Position numbers and translations under genes: made by a program
Part shown: piece after piece, positions 30,543 to 42,422 of the stretch
How the letters are laid out: every line of letters begins with the position of its first letter
Numbering within the stretch: the stretch's first letter is position 1
NCBI GenBank assembly: GCA_034406715.1
Contig: CP137874.1
Span: forward strand, 186,001-250,000
Source: Rhodotorula mucilaginosa
Lineage: Eukaryota; Basidiomycota; Microbotryomycetes; Sporidiobolales; Sporidiobolaceae
DNA length: 64,000 bases
Direction: 5' to 3'
The notes under the pieces: model-generated
What the model was told of the DNA's origin: nothing
Database searches by the model: none
The model's input: the letters and a program-made list of their open reading frames with translations, nothing else

Positions 30543-33500
30543 TCACACGTAGCCTGCGCCGGCTACTCCTTCTCGATACGGGGACCCGGCTCCCTGACCG
30601 AGCGCCACGCCAGAATCGAGCGAGTGGGCGCGCATGTTGGGATGCGGCAACGGCGGCGGAATGTTTTCCTGCTTGCTCTTCTTGCCGAACGACATGGAAA
30701 AGATCTTGGACCGACTGCGAGCTTTGCGGATCGTCTGGCCGTCGAGTGTGACGGTCGCGCTCCGATCACGCGCGCCGCCGCCGGATCCAGGACGACCGTC
30801 GTATCCAAACTCTTCGATGAAGTTGCTTTGCGACGACGTCGGGTCGAGAGAATAGGCCGAACGAGACGCGGTGTAGTGAGCGTATGGAGCGTTCGGCGGG
30901 ACCAAAGGCAGAATCGGGTCGCCGTAGGTATCCGACGGAGGTCGGTACGCGTACGCGTTTTCGGAGGGCAAGAGCGGCAGCGACTTTTGCGCTTGCGGCT
31001 TCGGCGAGCCATACTCGCCCGCCGAATCTTCGTCGCCGGCCAGAACCTCGTGCTCGCCGCCAGTATCGAGGCCTGCAGGGTCGCGCAACGAGTCGGCAGA
31101 AGGCCAGCTCGTCCCGTTTCGGAGCGAGTCGTGGCCGCTCGCCGCGATCGGCCGCGAACGAGTCGAGTTGAGCGAGCCCATCGTGAGGACGCTCTGTCGA
31201 TCCGCAGGGGTCCGCAAGCTACCACTCTCGTAACCCATCGGGCCGTTCGAGCGCAAAGAGAGTCCGCCCGGTACGGGCGGCGTGGCGGGTCCGAACGAGT
31301 CGACAGACGAGTTGGAAGCCGACCGTTGATGATATCGCGGCTCGTTGACGAGCGCCGACAAGGGAGGCGGCGGCGCGAGTTCGCTGTCGTCGTAAGACTC
31401 TTCGTATGCTGCTTCAGCGCCCGGTGTCGGCGGCGCCGAGACGGACGTTTGCGTCGATTTTTTTGCGCCGCCTCCTCCGCCGACGAGCTTGTTGAAGAAG
31501 CCTTTGATCCCCTTGCGCTTCTTCTTCCCACCCGAAGTCTCGCCAGAGACGCCTGTCGCCTGTGAGGCAGCGAGAGCTTCCTCGCGCCGAGCAGTTTCGG
31601 CGTGACGCGCGACTGCCGGATCCGAGCGCGACGGGTAGGTCTCGTATGCCGGATAAGTCGTATAAGGCATGTGCTTGTCCTGCGAAAGACCGAGGTGCAT
31701 GTCGAGCATCGAGCCGGACGGCGCGTACGAGAAGACGGACGGGGAGCCGCTGCGGCGGAACCGAGACCACATCGAGGTGCGCCGGTCGTCATTCGTTCGC
31801 GCGGGAGAGACACTCCGAGGAGAAGGAACGCCCCGCAGATCCACTGCGCTCCTTGAGAACGGCGAGAACGTGAACCGGTGCGAGCGCGACGAGTCGAAAG
31901 AAGCGTTTGCGGGAGGCAGATCGCGGCCGGCGGTGGAGATCCGTCGGAGTTGGTTGCCGAGCCACGGCTGGTCGCCGGACGAGTAGCTGCGCATACTGGC
32001 GCCGGACGATGCCATCGCATTCGGTCGGCGTGGTGGTAACGGCATCATGGGCGCCATTCCGATCGGGGGCGGAAGCAGCGAGGCGGACGAAAGCCGGTTC
32101 GTTTCATCCGCCAGCGTGCCTCGCGAAGGATTCCTGCCTTTGCCCTTGGGGCGTCGAGACCGCTCTTCTTGCTCCATCGCTGCCTTTTCAGCGGCGAGGG
32201 CTGCAGGGGAAAGCATCGAGGACGACCTGCTTCGGCTGCCTTGCGAAGTCCGCACCGTGTGCTGCGACAATCGAACTGGCAGCGACTGCGACTGTGAAGC
32301 CTCGGCATCACGACTTTGCCGGTCCAGCTCGAGATAGTGCGCCTGCGTAGCGAGGTACGTCTGCAAGGTTCGCCATCGATGTGCTGCCGCAGGTGGGTTC
32401 TGCGCAACGCAGGGCACTCATGGTCAACACGCTTAACAATGTCAAATCCGCCGAGGCACCTCGATGAGCTCACCATGGTAGTCCACACCTTCAAGTTCCC
32501 GCTCGTCAAGATCTGGCCCCGCCCGAGCCGTTTCCGACCTTTGTAAGGCGAGCTTCCGCCGACCCCGTGCGCGAGCGAGCTCCGCCCGCCGAGGCTCTCG
32601 CGACTGTAAGCGGCGCTACTCTCGCGACGCTTCGAAGGTCCCGCGGCACTCTCGAGACTGCCCGTGTGTTCGCCGCTCCAGCTGCTGCTGGCCGCCGGGG
32701 TTCCCGATCCGCCGTTGCTCGCGACCAGATCCGGCGTCGTCTCGGCCTCCCAACGCATCTGTTCCTCAAAGTCGACGTCGCTCGCCCGTTCCCACACGCC
32801 GGGGGTCGTCACGTCGACATCGGCCATGTCGCGATCGCGCATCATGCACTCGACGCAGATCTCGGGCTGCGGCACGAGATGCGGCGGCGGCGTCGGCAGG
32901 CTGAACGAGGCGTTGACGTTCTGATTTGGATTCGGGAAGGTGTATGCCGCGGCGGCGGGAGAGGTCTGTGCTGCTTGTTGCGCAGCGGCGAGTGCTTGCG
33001 GGGACGCGTTGACGAGTTGCGGCGAGCGAGCTGCACTCGCCGGGTTCGAGGTCGACGGTCCGCCGAGCTCGATTGGGGAAGATGTGGCCGTGAAGAGCGG
33101 CGGCGAGGCAGCGGCACGAATGACCGAGTTTCTGCCGATACCTGCCAGGTCGGAAGGAAAAGCGGACGTGTCGAACGCAAGAGAGCCGGGGCGGCCGAGG
33201 TCGGTTGGCGGCAATTCGGGCGCGCCCGACATGACGGGGCTGTAAGCCTGCGCGCGATCGGCGAGCACTTCATCCTCGACGACAGTGTCCTGCCTCACAC
33301 GCGTCGGACTGACTGCGTGAGGTGGATAAGGTCCGCGGTCCTGCGGCGAAAAGGCGGCGGCGGGACTGAAAGACGGAATCCTCGACTGTGCATCGGTGGC
33401 ATCGACTGCCGCACGCGTAGATGGAGAAGACGGTAGCCGTCCTCCTGGAATGCCCGCAAAGCTATGCCGGTCCACCATCCTCGGTCTCTGTGCTCCCGGT

Positions 33501-34276
33501 CCGCCAGGGCTGGCCGTCCCGACGATCGACGACGACCTCTCTTCGTTCGCGCTCGACTGCGCGAGCGCTACCGGCTGTGGTCGGGAGAAGTTGACGTCGC
33601 TCTGTCTCGCGATTGACGATGGGGACCTGGGCGAAGCCTGACGCGCGTCAGTGCTCGATGCGGCGAAATGCTGCGAGGGCGGCGGCGTGGGTTCTTGCAG
33701 CGAGATGGACCAATTCGGCGCGGTCGGTTTCCCGTCGACAGTACCGTCTGCGGCTTCAGGTGTGGGCCTCGGTCTCCCGGCGGAGAAATCCGGAAGGCCA
33801 GACATCAAGTTTTCTCCTCCCCGCCGAACGACCGAGTCAGAGGGCAGCCCCACCCCGCTGCCATGGACCGGTCCCGTCTGCTGCTGCGGCATCACAGAGC
33901 CTCCATCCTGGCGTTGCCAGCCGTGCCGAGCGTCCGTGGGCGCTGCCGAGGTGTTTGATGGAAAGCCGGCTGGTTGTGGTGCCGATGAAGGCGACGCGAA
34001 CGACGAGTTGACGCGGTGCTGCTGGGCGTGATCACTCGCGTACGCCGCGCCCGGAGGCAATTGCCGGGCACTCGTCGAGCTCGACAACGCGCTCTGCGCC
34101 GTGTACGCCGCGGTGGAAGCGAGAGCGCGGCCGTGCGAAGGGTCAGTTGAGGACGGCGGCGAAACGAGCGGCGGTCGAGTCGGGTACGCCGGTGCGCCCG
34201 GCTGCGCGACAGAGTGCATCATAGGCACTCCCCCGGACCTTGCTCTACGCCGTCTGCGATAAGCAGGCGAGAACAT
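30543..34276 (-). CDS. Large disordered conserved basidiomycete protein of unknown function
   Basis: Two exons (34276-32474 and 32399-30543) encode 1219 aa. It starts MFSPAYRRRRRARSGGVPMM. Most of the protein is Ser/Pro/Ala-rich and disordered. Two ordered islands stand out. One is ICVECMMRDRDMADVDVTT followed by PGVWERASDVDFEEQMRWE (about residues 475-515). The other is ILTSGNLKVWTTMNPPAAAH and RWRTLQTYLATQAHYLELD, whose two halves are joined precisely by the intron. A Lys-rich patch, GGKKKRKGIKGFFNKLVGGG, may bind membrane or nucleic acid. From memory, similar islands recur in basidiomycete proteins of unknown role, sometimes labelled proteophosphoglycan. I cannot assign a function. The ATG at 34276 is chosen because the frame opens there with a basic N terminus. 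Confidence 0.75.
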
Positions 34277-34871
34277 TTCAGCTGCTGAGGGTTCGGTTCG
34301 ATCGTCACGCGGACGCGCAGTCGCGTACCTGATCCTCGAGCGGAACTCCCGGTCGAGCAGTGCGACGGGCTCAAGGGCGAGCTGAGAACCGGCGCCGCGT
34401 CTCTGTTGAAGCACAGATCAAGTCGTCGCTGTAGAACCGCGCGTACAGAACCGCCAGCTTTCCAACGTTAAGTTAGCTTTTGGCTAGCTTGACTGCATGG
34501 AACGCGGAGCCGGCCGGCGTCGGCCTGCTAAACTCCCCGCGGATTCCGTCAAAATGAAAACCAGGAAGATGCTGCGCAGTCAGCTTGTTAGAAGAGCTGA
34601 TAGTCATTAGGAGTATCAATATGCATCGAGGGCACTGAAAGGGACAGGACGAGAGCAGATCTGTGCGGATATCCGAATCAGCACAGAATCAAAGAGGTGG
34701 ACCAACATGTCATGAAGGTCATATAGATGCAATACAGTGAGGTATGCGTTGAGGCTACATAGAGGGCAAGCAAAACAAAGAACAAGCATAGAGGCCAGGA
34801 AAGCAAGGAAGGCAAAGTAATGAAGTAAGGAAAGTGAGGAAGGAAGGTACGAACGGTGCGACTTGTCGAGC
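34277..34871. other. Intergenic, holds one copy of a 33-bp dispersed repeat
   Basis: This spacer lies between two minus-strand genes. It contains an AT-richer part (34590-34860). At 34545-34577 it contains a 33-bp segment, TCCGTCAAAATGAAAACCAG and onward, that recurs at 37047-37079 with one difference. Nothing else is recognised. Confidence 0.6.
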
Positions 34872-36560
34872 CTACGCCCGCTCCTTGCCCTTGCCCTTGA
34901 CCGAAGCAGGAGCAGTGCGGTCCGCACCAGAGGCAAAGACGCCGCCGTTGCCCATGAGCGAGCGAAGAGGCGTCAAGTTGTCATCCTCATCGAGCTCGTC
35001 GAGCTCGCTGGGCCGCTCGATCCCGGAGTCGTTGAGGATGAGGGTCTTGTTCTCCGTCTTGGCTTGCTCGCTCAAACCGGCGACGGGTACGTTCTGCGTT
35101 TTGCGGCGCTTCTTGGGTTGCGGTTCGCCAGCTTTCGAGCCCAAGGCGGCGCGCTTGTTCTTGTTCGAGCCGTCGTCAGACGTCTGCTTCTTCTTGATCT
35201 GACCTCCACTCGTCCTCTTCTTCTTTGGCTTCGCTGTCGTCGTCTCGGCGGCGTCTTCGGCGTCCGACGCTTTGGCGGCTTTGGCGGCTTTGACGGCTTT
35301 GGCCGACGCCTCGGCGGCTTTCGCCAGCGTGATGAAACTTGCGCCGAGCTGCGAGGCGTCTTTCGCTCCGGAGACCTTGACGGCTTCGCGAGCCTCCTTC
35401 TCGACGATCTCGCGCCAGGCCGCGTCCGTCTTCGGCAGTTGGTCAATCGTGCGCAGGACCTTCTTCTGCGCGGCGACGTCGGTCAAGCGCTTGGAGCAGA
35501 GCTTGAGGTGCTCAACAAGCTGTAGTGAAGTATGCAAATTAGCTGTGTACAAGGGAATTCAAGATACTTGGGAGCAAGAGGCGAACAAGACGCACGCGCG
35601 GGAGGGTGACATGGTGAGCCTCGCCGCGAACGACGGGCGACTCGGTGTTGAGAGCGTCTTCGTCGTACTCCTCCGAAGCGAAGTCGGCCTTCGCAAGCTG
35701 GAAACAAAAGCAGGGAGAGTGTCAGCCAGAGGGAATTGTGGTGGGTCAGGAAGGCTTCGAGACTCACCTCGGCACGCTCGAGGTATTCCATGATACGGCG
35801 CTTGACCGTGTCATCCACCTCGTTCCGCCACTCGAGCTCTTCCTCAAGGGTGATGAGGCCTGTAGGTGGGAGATTGAGCGGGAGGTTGATCAGTCAAACA
35901 GCGCTGGAGCAGGCGGCGAGCATCCCAGTTCAAGTTACTCACCCTCATCGACGGCGCGGTCGTAGTGCGGGTCCCAGTACTTCAGGGCCTCGTCCAACCA
36001 GCTGTCGAGGCCGGGGAAATTGTCCTTGAGGTCCTTGTTGATGGTGCGCTCAAAGTTGCGCAGGGTGCAGGCTGTACAAGAACAAGAAAATGATTCAGCT
36101 CAAATGGATGCGACTCGAGGGTCCGGGGAAGGAGGACATACCAGTCATGCAGGAGAGCGGCATCAAAATTGTCTGCACTTCCCACTTGCGCTGCGCCTCA
36201 TTTTCCCCCATCACGGCTATGAGGAGCGCCTTGCTGAACTCGAGGAAGAGGATCGGCTCTCCGATCGCTGCCCGACAAAGGGGACATTCAGCTGCGCTTC
36301 TTCCCTGGAGCTCTAGCCAGAGCAGAAGACTCACCGAAGCCTTCAAACCCACCAAGATTCGTTTCAGTCCTGCCGAGCAGCTTGAAGATCTCGCGAAGTT
36401 ACGAAATCGGTTCGAGGACGCGTCACGCGGCCTTGGAGGAACTGCTCAAGAGACGGCACACGGTTGAAACGTCAGGGCGGAGGGTCAACGGCTTCAAGTC
36501 TACACGTACAGCACCACTCTTGAAGTAACAGTCGATGCGGTTCGTGTATGTGGGCGCCAT
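34872..36560 (-). CDS. Conserved hypothetical protein with basic nuclear-type C terminus
   Basis: Seven exons: 36560-36510, 36389-36335, 36267-36142, 36071-35943, 35859-35768, 35697-35596 and 35519-34872. All are in phase and encode about 400 aa. The N-terminal 210 residues look globular and helical: IFKLLGRTETNLGGFEGF, IGEPILFLEFSKALLIAVMG, WEVQTILMPLSCMTACTLRN, FPGLDSWLDEALKYWDPHYD, RRIMEYLERAE, LVEHLKLCSKRLTDVAAQ. The rest is Ala/Lys rich with clusters such as AKPKKKRTS and KKRRKTQ that resemble nuclear localisation signals. I do not recognise the family. The join between exons 1 and 2 (donor GTACGTG at 36509) is the least certain, because two other readings give stops or weaker splice sites. 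A chromatin or ribosome-assembly role is only a guess from composition. Confidence 0.65.
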
Positions 36561-37236
36561 TGCAAGCTTGACTGCGTTGGTTGGCTAGCTGCTGCCAACC
36601 AGCCTGGCAGCAGCGCTAGTCAGATGGCCAGTGTAAGCCCCTTGCCTCACAATGGAGACAAGATGGAGCAAAGGGAAATATGAGGTGAAGAAGAAGAAGA
36701 AGAAGAAGAAGAAGAGGGAGGGATTCTACACAAGTCCAACCGAAGCGCAATCCAACACCGAGGACAAAAATTCGTCGACGACCTCTTGAGACGACAGTTC
36801 GAATCTTGAGTACAACCGACACTTGTGACTGGCACGGCTCTAGTATATCATCTGCAAAGGGAGGGAGTGTTAGAAAGAAAAGAGAGAAGTGTAGAAGAGG
36901 AAGTTGTCCATGAGCGAGTCGCTTGACGCGATAGCGGCCCAGCACAAGCAAGTCGAAACGCTGTGTTCACAAAGAGTGCTCGGGAAAGCGACACCGGAGA
37001 AGGGTATTACATACAGTCGTGGAAGCAGCTTCTACTGCCGCCAAACTCCGTCAGAATGAAAACCAGGAAGATGCTGCGCTCGAGGTCTCGCCCTTTGTAT
37101 ACAGTGCTAGGTACAGTGATAGCATGAGGCTACGGCCTGCTTTGGAAGGCGGTCCGCCCCAGAAGGAAACGAGAAAGAATTGATACACAGCTCGGGCGAC
37201 GTGCGGCCTGCTTCTACTAAAAACACCTCTTCTACT
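36561..37236. other. Intergenic with GAA microsatellite and dispersed repeat copy
   Basis: This spacer lies between two minus-strand genes. It contains a (GAA)9 run and, at 37047-37079, the second copy of the 33-bp repeat also found at 34545-34577. No gene is recognised. Confidence 0.6.
36687..36713. repeat. (GAA)9 microsatellite
   Basis: Nine perfect GAA units are directly readable here, followed by GAGGGAG. Confidence 0.9.
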
Positions 37237-39819
37237 CTATGCAGTCTCCTTCTTCTCTTCGTCTTCCAAGCTACTGGGCGTCGCAGGAACCGAGTCCGAG
37301 CCGGACGCGCTGATCGTCGGCAGAGCATCGCGCTGAGCAAGGTGCTCGTAACCGGGCACCCGACCTTCGAGGACGTCCTGGGCAAAGATGGCCTCGGAGA
37401 TGAGAGATGCGCGATCCGGGAAGAGCTGTGTGGCCAGACAAGGCAGAGTGTCAGTCGCAGAAAACAGGAAAACGGAAGGAAGGGCAAGAAATCACCTTGG
37501 AGATTCCGACGTGAGCGCCGACGGCGACCACCATGCCGAAGATGTTGGCGACGCAGACTTGAAACGCAATGCAGCGTCAGTAGACATACTCAGTCGAGTC
37601 AAAGAGGCTCTTTCGGAAGCTCACAAATGTACTTGGCGTTGCCAATGTCGATGCTGCTGTTCAAGGCGTGGACCATTCCGGGCAAGTTGGGCGGAATCGA
37701 GAACAAAAGCGCCCCCAACGCCGCCAGGTTGAAACCATGGAAGTATCTGTACAAGAAGAGAGTCGTGAGCGAGGCCGTGCGGGCGGTCGAAGGGTTTAGA
37801 AAGCGAAAAGACGCACTGGTACCGACCCGAAAAGTCGTACAAGTCCGGAACCGAGTATTTGCCCTTCTTGACGAGGAAGAAGTCGGCAGCCAGGATAGCA
37901 GCGATGGGAGAGAGCACAACTGCAGGGCCGGAAACCGTCAGGGTCGATCTCCGAGCGCTGCGAGCGCACGAACTCACTCGAGTAGGCTCCCATGAAAGAG
38001 ACGAATGACGTCGCAGAGGAAAGCACTCTCCACGGGACGAACGCATAACACCCCTGCGAGTCATAGAAAAGCGTGTGAGCGACTCTGTAGGCATGCAGGA
38101 GCGTCCGAAAAGTGAAAACGCGAAAAAGAGGACGCACGACGATGGCGCAGAAGAGTTGGCCGCGCAGGATGTTGATCCACTTCGGGAACAACGACGCCAA
38201 ATCGTTGGCACTCGATACACTGTTAGCAGCTATAGGCGAGACAAAAGGAGTCAGCAAGAAGCAGCAGAACGACGAGGAAGGATTTCTCACTGATGTTGGT
38301 CGTCATCGATCCTAACGCCCACGCGGCCGAGCAGAAGAAGGCTGCAGCGCGTCCACCGTGTGACTCGAGCCAGCCACCCTTCTCGATAACGTCGAATGGC
38401 TGGAAAGTGGCTACGCCGCCGTAACGCGGGATGACCATCGTCATGTTGGCGGAGACGGCGCCGAAGAGAGCCGTGATGGTGAAAAGGCCGGGGACCGCGA
38501 TGAGCTGGACCATTGCCGACGATTCTTTCCTGCTGTAACGAGAGAAGTCGCCTGCATGGATAGTTCACGTAAGCCGCGAGGTTGAAGCGAGCAAGTGGGC
38601 CTTGAGAAGGCTCACCGATGTTGATCGCCATCGTCGACCAGATGCCTTGTGCAGAGGTGACAGCAGTCATGAAGAGGACTATAATGCCAGATGTCAGCGA
38701 AGGAACTTGCTCCAGGGTTGACAGAGAAGCACGCACAGAATCCATCGAGGCCCTTCAGGGTCGACGGAGTCCGCATGACCTCGCTCGCGCGGTCTCCAGC
38801 TTGGTGGATACACCAGCCCATCATGGCGATAGCAACCACCGGAAGAGTCACGGCCTTGATGAGGAAGAGCGGGCGAAGGCGACGAGGGTGAATGAGGATC
38901 ATCGGGAATTGGAAGAGCCACTGCAGAGGAGGTCATGTCAGAATTTGCCGGCTCTCGTCCGTAGTCCGGAATGTGTAGCTTACGAAGAGGAAGAAGCACA
39001 GCATCTCTGAAGACGTGACGCCACCGGACAGCGGAAGTCGGTTCTTGAAATGAGCGAAAGAGGGCCAAATCGCCGTGAGGCAGATCCGGATGGCGATGCC
39101 TCCCTGGTACGTGCTGAAAAGTCGCGGACAGTCAACATCTGCGCGGGACTAGGCGTAATACTTCGACATACTTGATACTGAACCAGAACCAAGCGATGAC
39201 TGCAAGGGAACGCGGTCAGACGAGGAATCGCGCGGGCGGACTTCCGAGAAGAAACGCACCCATTCGGCTGACGACGGCAAAGCGACTCAGGTAATACCCA
39301 AAGGCGGCACGACTCGAAACGGCGAACGGAGTATGCAGTCGCGCGCCGGCAATACCGTTGAAGACGATGGCGATGGCGATGAGGAACCCGCCGATGAACG
39401 TCGCGAGGACGCCTTCCCACCATGTCATCCCCAACCCGACGAAGGACGAGATCTGCGTCCACGAACCCGCGTTGACGAGATCACTGAACCAGTACGCGGC
39501 GAATGTCCAGCCTGTCCAGGTCTGGTGCGCTAGGGGTACCGGCTCCATGTCTGATCGCGTGAAGAAGGCGAGTGACGAGTGGTCAGCAGGACTTCCTTCA
39601 AAGCCAGCCCGTACTCCCGACTGACCATAGTTGCTCCAGTGCGTGTCGGGCGTGAACTGCAAGGACAGCCTGCAATCAGCCACAATCTCCGCTCGTTGAC
39701 GGTTGCTGCAGCTGATTGCGCTCGACGCTCACCGCCGACTCTGGCTTCGGCAGGACCCATCCACTCAATCGTCGCTTGGCCTTGAGGTCTGCCTTGACCG
39801 CCTGCAACTTGCCACCCAT
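37237..39819 (-). CDS. NCS1-family permease (uracil/uridine/allantoin type)
   Basis: Fourteen exons, first ATG at 39819, stop at 37237, about 572 aa, all junctions in phase. Exons include two very short ones (39656-39626, 31 nt; 39199-39172, 28 nt). The nucleobase:cation-symporter-1 signature is intact: HWSNYDMEPVPLAHQTWTGW near the N terminus, then about twelve membrane segments, for example VGLGMTWWEGVLATFIGGFL, GIWSTMAINIGDFSRYSR, TTNITANSVSSANDLASLFP and VLSPIAAILAADFFLVKKGK. Family knowledge (PF02133, Fur4/Dal4/Fui1): these plasma-membrane carriers import uracil, uridine, allantoin or related compounds with H+. The exact substrate cannot be told from sequence. The start is supported by the basic N terminus MGGKLQAVKADLKAKRRLSG. 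The C-terminal tail is Ser/Asp/Glu rich, as in carriers controlled by ubiquitin-dependent turnover. Confidence 0.92.
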
Positions 39820-40281
39820 GGTCGACGACAGTGGTGGGAAGAAGACCGCAAGCGTGAGCTAGGGGGAGGAGCTTTTTTTCGGTGATCTCGCCGAGTCGAA
39901 AAAAAAAAAGCTGCGGGCCTGGATCCGTCGAGACGTTGCTTGGCTTGAAACTCGGACAGTGCTCGAACGAGACGCGAGCGTCGTTTAGGAAGCAAGCAGA
40001 CGACAAGTCGACGAGTATAGAGGGCTCTTCTGAGCAGCAGAGCCACGGGGGAGCGAGGGAAGAGAAAGCAGAAAGATATCAAGCGGCGATAGTGGCGAAA
40101 TCGCGGGTCACCCGCTTTGACCCCTCTTGATACGGGTGGGCGATACCGATTGGCATTATCGTGCAGCCGATTCTGAGCTGATTCTGTCCGCCAAGCTGTG
40201 CCCGCGGCCGGAGAAAGAACCGGTACAATCGGCCGTAGGGGTAAGAGCAAGGGCTTGAGTTGCCGGAGCTGCGGATTGCGT
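39820..40281. other. Upstream region of the permease gene with A/T-run hairpin
   Basis: This is the spacer between the RKM4 stop and the permease start. Two 10-bp inverted arms, AGCTTTTTTT (39870-39879) and AAAAAAAGCT (39903-39912), could form a hairpin with a 23-nt loop about 50-95 bp before the permease ATG. The right arm sits in an 11-A run. Nothing else is recognised. Confidence 0.55.
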
Positions 40282-42172
40282 CTACTGCTTGGACTTCTTC
40301 TTGCGTCCTTCCTCCTTGCCGGCCTTGCCCTCCCTCGCGCGCTTCTTGTCCTTAGCCGGTGCCTCGGCCTGGCCTTCGGGAAAGTCGGTGTCGAGCTTGG
40401 CTTTCGCGCCTTGCAGTATCCGCTTTTCGCCGAGTCGGACAATGATCGCCATTCGTCGGCGGAGCGGCAAAGTCGAGTCTTGCAAGAGTGCTTCGTCGTC
40501 CTGTCGCAGTATCACGGAGCGGGAAATAGAAAAGGACGGTCTATCTGTCAGCACAAGAGATGCAGGCCCGAAGGAAGGCGCATTGACGATTCTCGCGATG
40601 CCAGACAGGCTCGGCAAGGTCGCAGCCCCGTCAGGCTTTGATATACAGCTGGGCGGCAAGTACCGGTGCCCTCAAATAGCCGAGCAGAGACTCACCGCGA
40701 TGCTGGTTTTGTATTCGCCTAATCGGTGTTCGAGAGCCTTGCGCGCCCACTTTGCCGATACCGCATCGAGTTTGGGTTTCGGCGGCGACTCCTTCTTCTG
40801 AGCCTTGGCGTATTCTTCGGGCGTAAGAAGGAAGGCTCGGATCGCAGAAACGAGTTCGTCGGGGAGCTTGAGGTCGGTCTCGATCGAGAAGGTGCTGCGA
40901 GAGGCGCATATAGTCAAGCGCAAAGCCCTCCTTCGACAGACGCTTCACATCTGCGCGCGTGGAGACCACACCAAGCAATAGCCACTCACTCGTCGATGCC
41001 CATCTCGAGGAGCCACTCTGCTCGCGCTTCCCTCTCCTCCTCATTCATACCAACCACTTCTCCCACCAAGTCGACCACGGTCTCGAGTCCGATCTCGACG
41101 AGATCGGCGTTGTTCACCTCGTCGACGTGACCGTATCTTCGCAAAAGGTCCGAGTTTGGTGGGTCGGCGTACGTGTTGTAGATCTGAGCGCCGGCGGGAA
41201 TGTGCGAAGTCGACATCATGTTGAGCGTCGTCGGCTCGTAGAAGAGTCGGGCCTGTAAGTAAGGGCGTCAGGGAACGAAGTGAGCATACATCTTCCCGAG
41301 TGCGTAACAAGCGGACGCGCGCGAAGCCGGACGCACATTGTCTGCTCCGGACTTGGCGTTCAGGATATCCGCGAAGGGGACCATCGCGACATCGGCAACG
41401 TCCTCCCGTTCCTCCTCCTCTTCTTCATCGCTGTCCTCATCCTCGTCGTCTTGGGACTCGGGCTTCGAGTCGACATGGAAGCTCCGACTCAGGACGAGAC
41501 TGCCCATGCGGTGGAACAGCTCGGCAGAGTAGTCTTTCGCGTCGCCAAAGATTGCCGCATGCTTTTCCACCAGCGGCTTGACCGTCTCGGCAAAGATCTC
41601 GTCTGCCTCGTCGCGTCCAATCTTGCCCAGGACGGTACTCCCTTCGAGTTCCGCGAGCTCCTCGTCCGACCAGAACATGAGCGAGTCGAACTGCGTCGGA
41701 AGGAGGGAGAAGTACGGCTTCCAGGTTGAAGTCCGGAGATATTCGTACATCATGCTGAGAATCAGGGGAGTCCATCCGCCGAGTTCGGCCCATTCTTCGG
41801 CGGGCAGGAGGGAAGGAAGCGCCGAAGTCGAGGTCGTGAGGAGGATGGACCGCGGGATCGAGAACAAGACGGTGTCGGGCTGTGCGTAAAGCGGCATTGG
41901 TGGCCGTCGGCGGCGGTATAGAGCATCGAGGAATCACTCTAGTCAGCTCGAATGCCTTCAAAGGGACTCTGACCACCGAAAGCGGATGCGAGAGGGAGTT
42001 CATCCAACCTCGAGGGCAGCGACGGGCTCACCTCGATGTCCTGGAGGGCGACGCAGCCACGGCCTTGGCCTTCCCACTGTTTGAAGCCGACAGCGGGATG
42101 CACAGACCCGCCTTGGCTGGTGAACCACTCGAGGAAGGCAGCCTCATCCGGGGTCGAAGTCGAGCTTGACAT
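40282..42172 (-). CDS. RKM4: Ribosomal lysine N-methyltransferase 4 (SET domain)
   Basis: Five exons (42172-42032, 41879-41337, 41252-40990, 40894-40696, 40500-40282) encode about 454 aa. The N terminus has FLEWFTSQGGSVHPAVGFKQ and GRGCVALQDIE, the usual start of the SETD6/RKM4 split SET domain. The middle has LFSIPRSILL, then an acidic insertion (DDEDEDSDEEEEEERED). The catalytic end follows: MVPFADILNAKSGADNARLF, then GAQIYNTYADPPNSDLLRRY and G, matching the NxY(G) core. The RuBisCO-substrate-binding domain follows, and the tail is Lys rich. Family knowledge: Rkm4 mono-methylates Rpl42 on the 60S ribosome. The last intron (195 nt) is long for this locus, and I saw no exon inside it. An in-frame ATG 60 nt upstream is possible, but the chosen one starts directly before the conserved region. 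Confidence 0.88.
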
Positions 42173-42422
42173 GGCGTAGGACGGTGCAGCCAGGGCCTTA
42201 GATGGGTCAAGGGATAGACAGCGAGCTCCCAAGTCGGTCTGCCTAAGATTCGAAGCTCTTGTGCGCCAGAGAAAGCCGCGAGAGACCTGGCAGGAGGTGG
42301 AAGAGGAGAACGAGGCGGTGCAACTCCCTCAAGAAATCGCTCTCAGACCATTTTCCCACTCGAGAATATCGGAACAACACGTTACAGGCAAGCGCAGGTA
42401 CAGCGGAAACGGCCAGAGTGGT

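Noticed and set aside
36773-36800. GTTCGAATC motif resembling a tRNA T loop
   Set aside because: No complementary T stem, D arm or anticodon arm can be formed on either strand around it.
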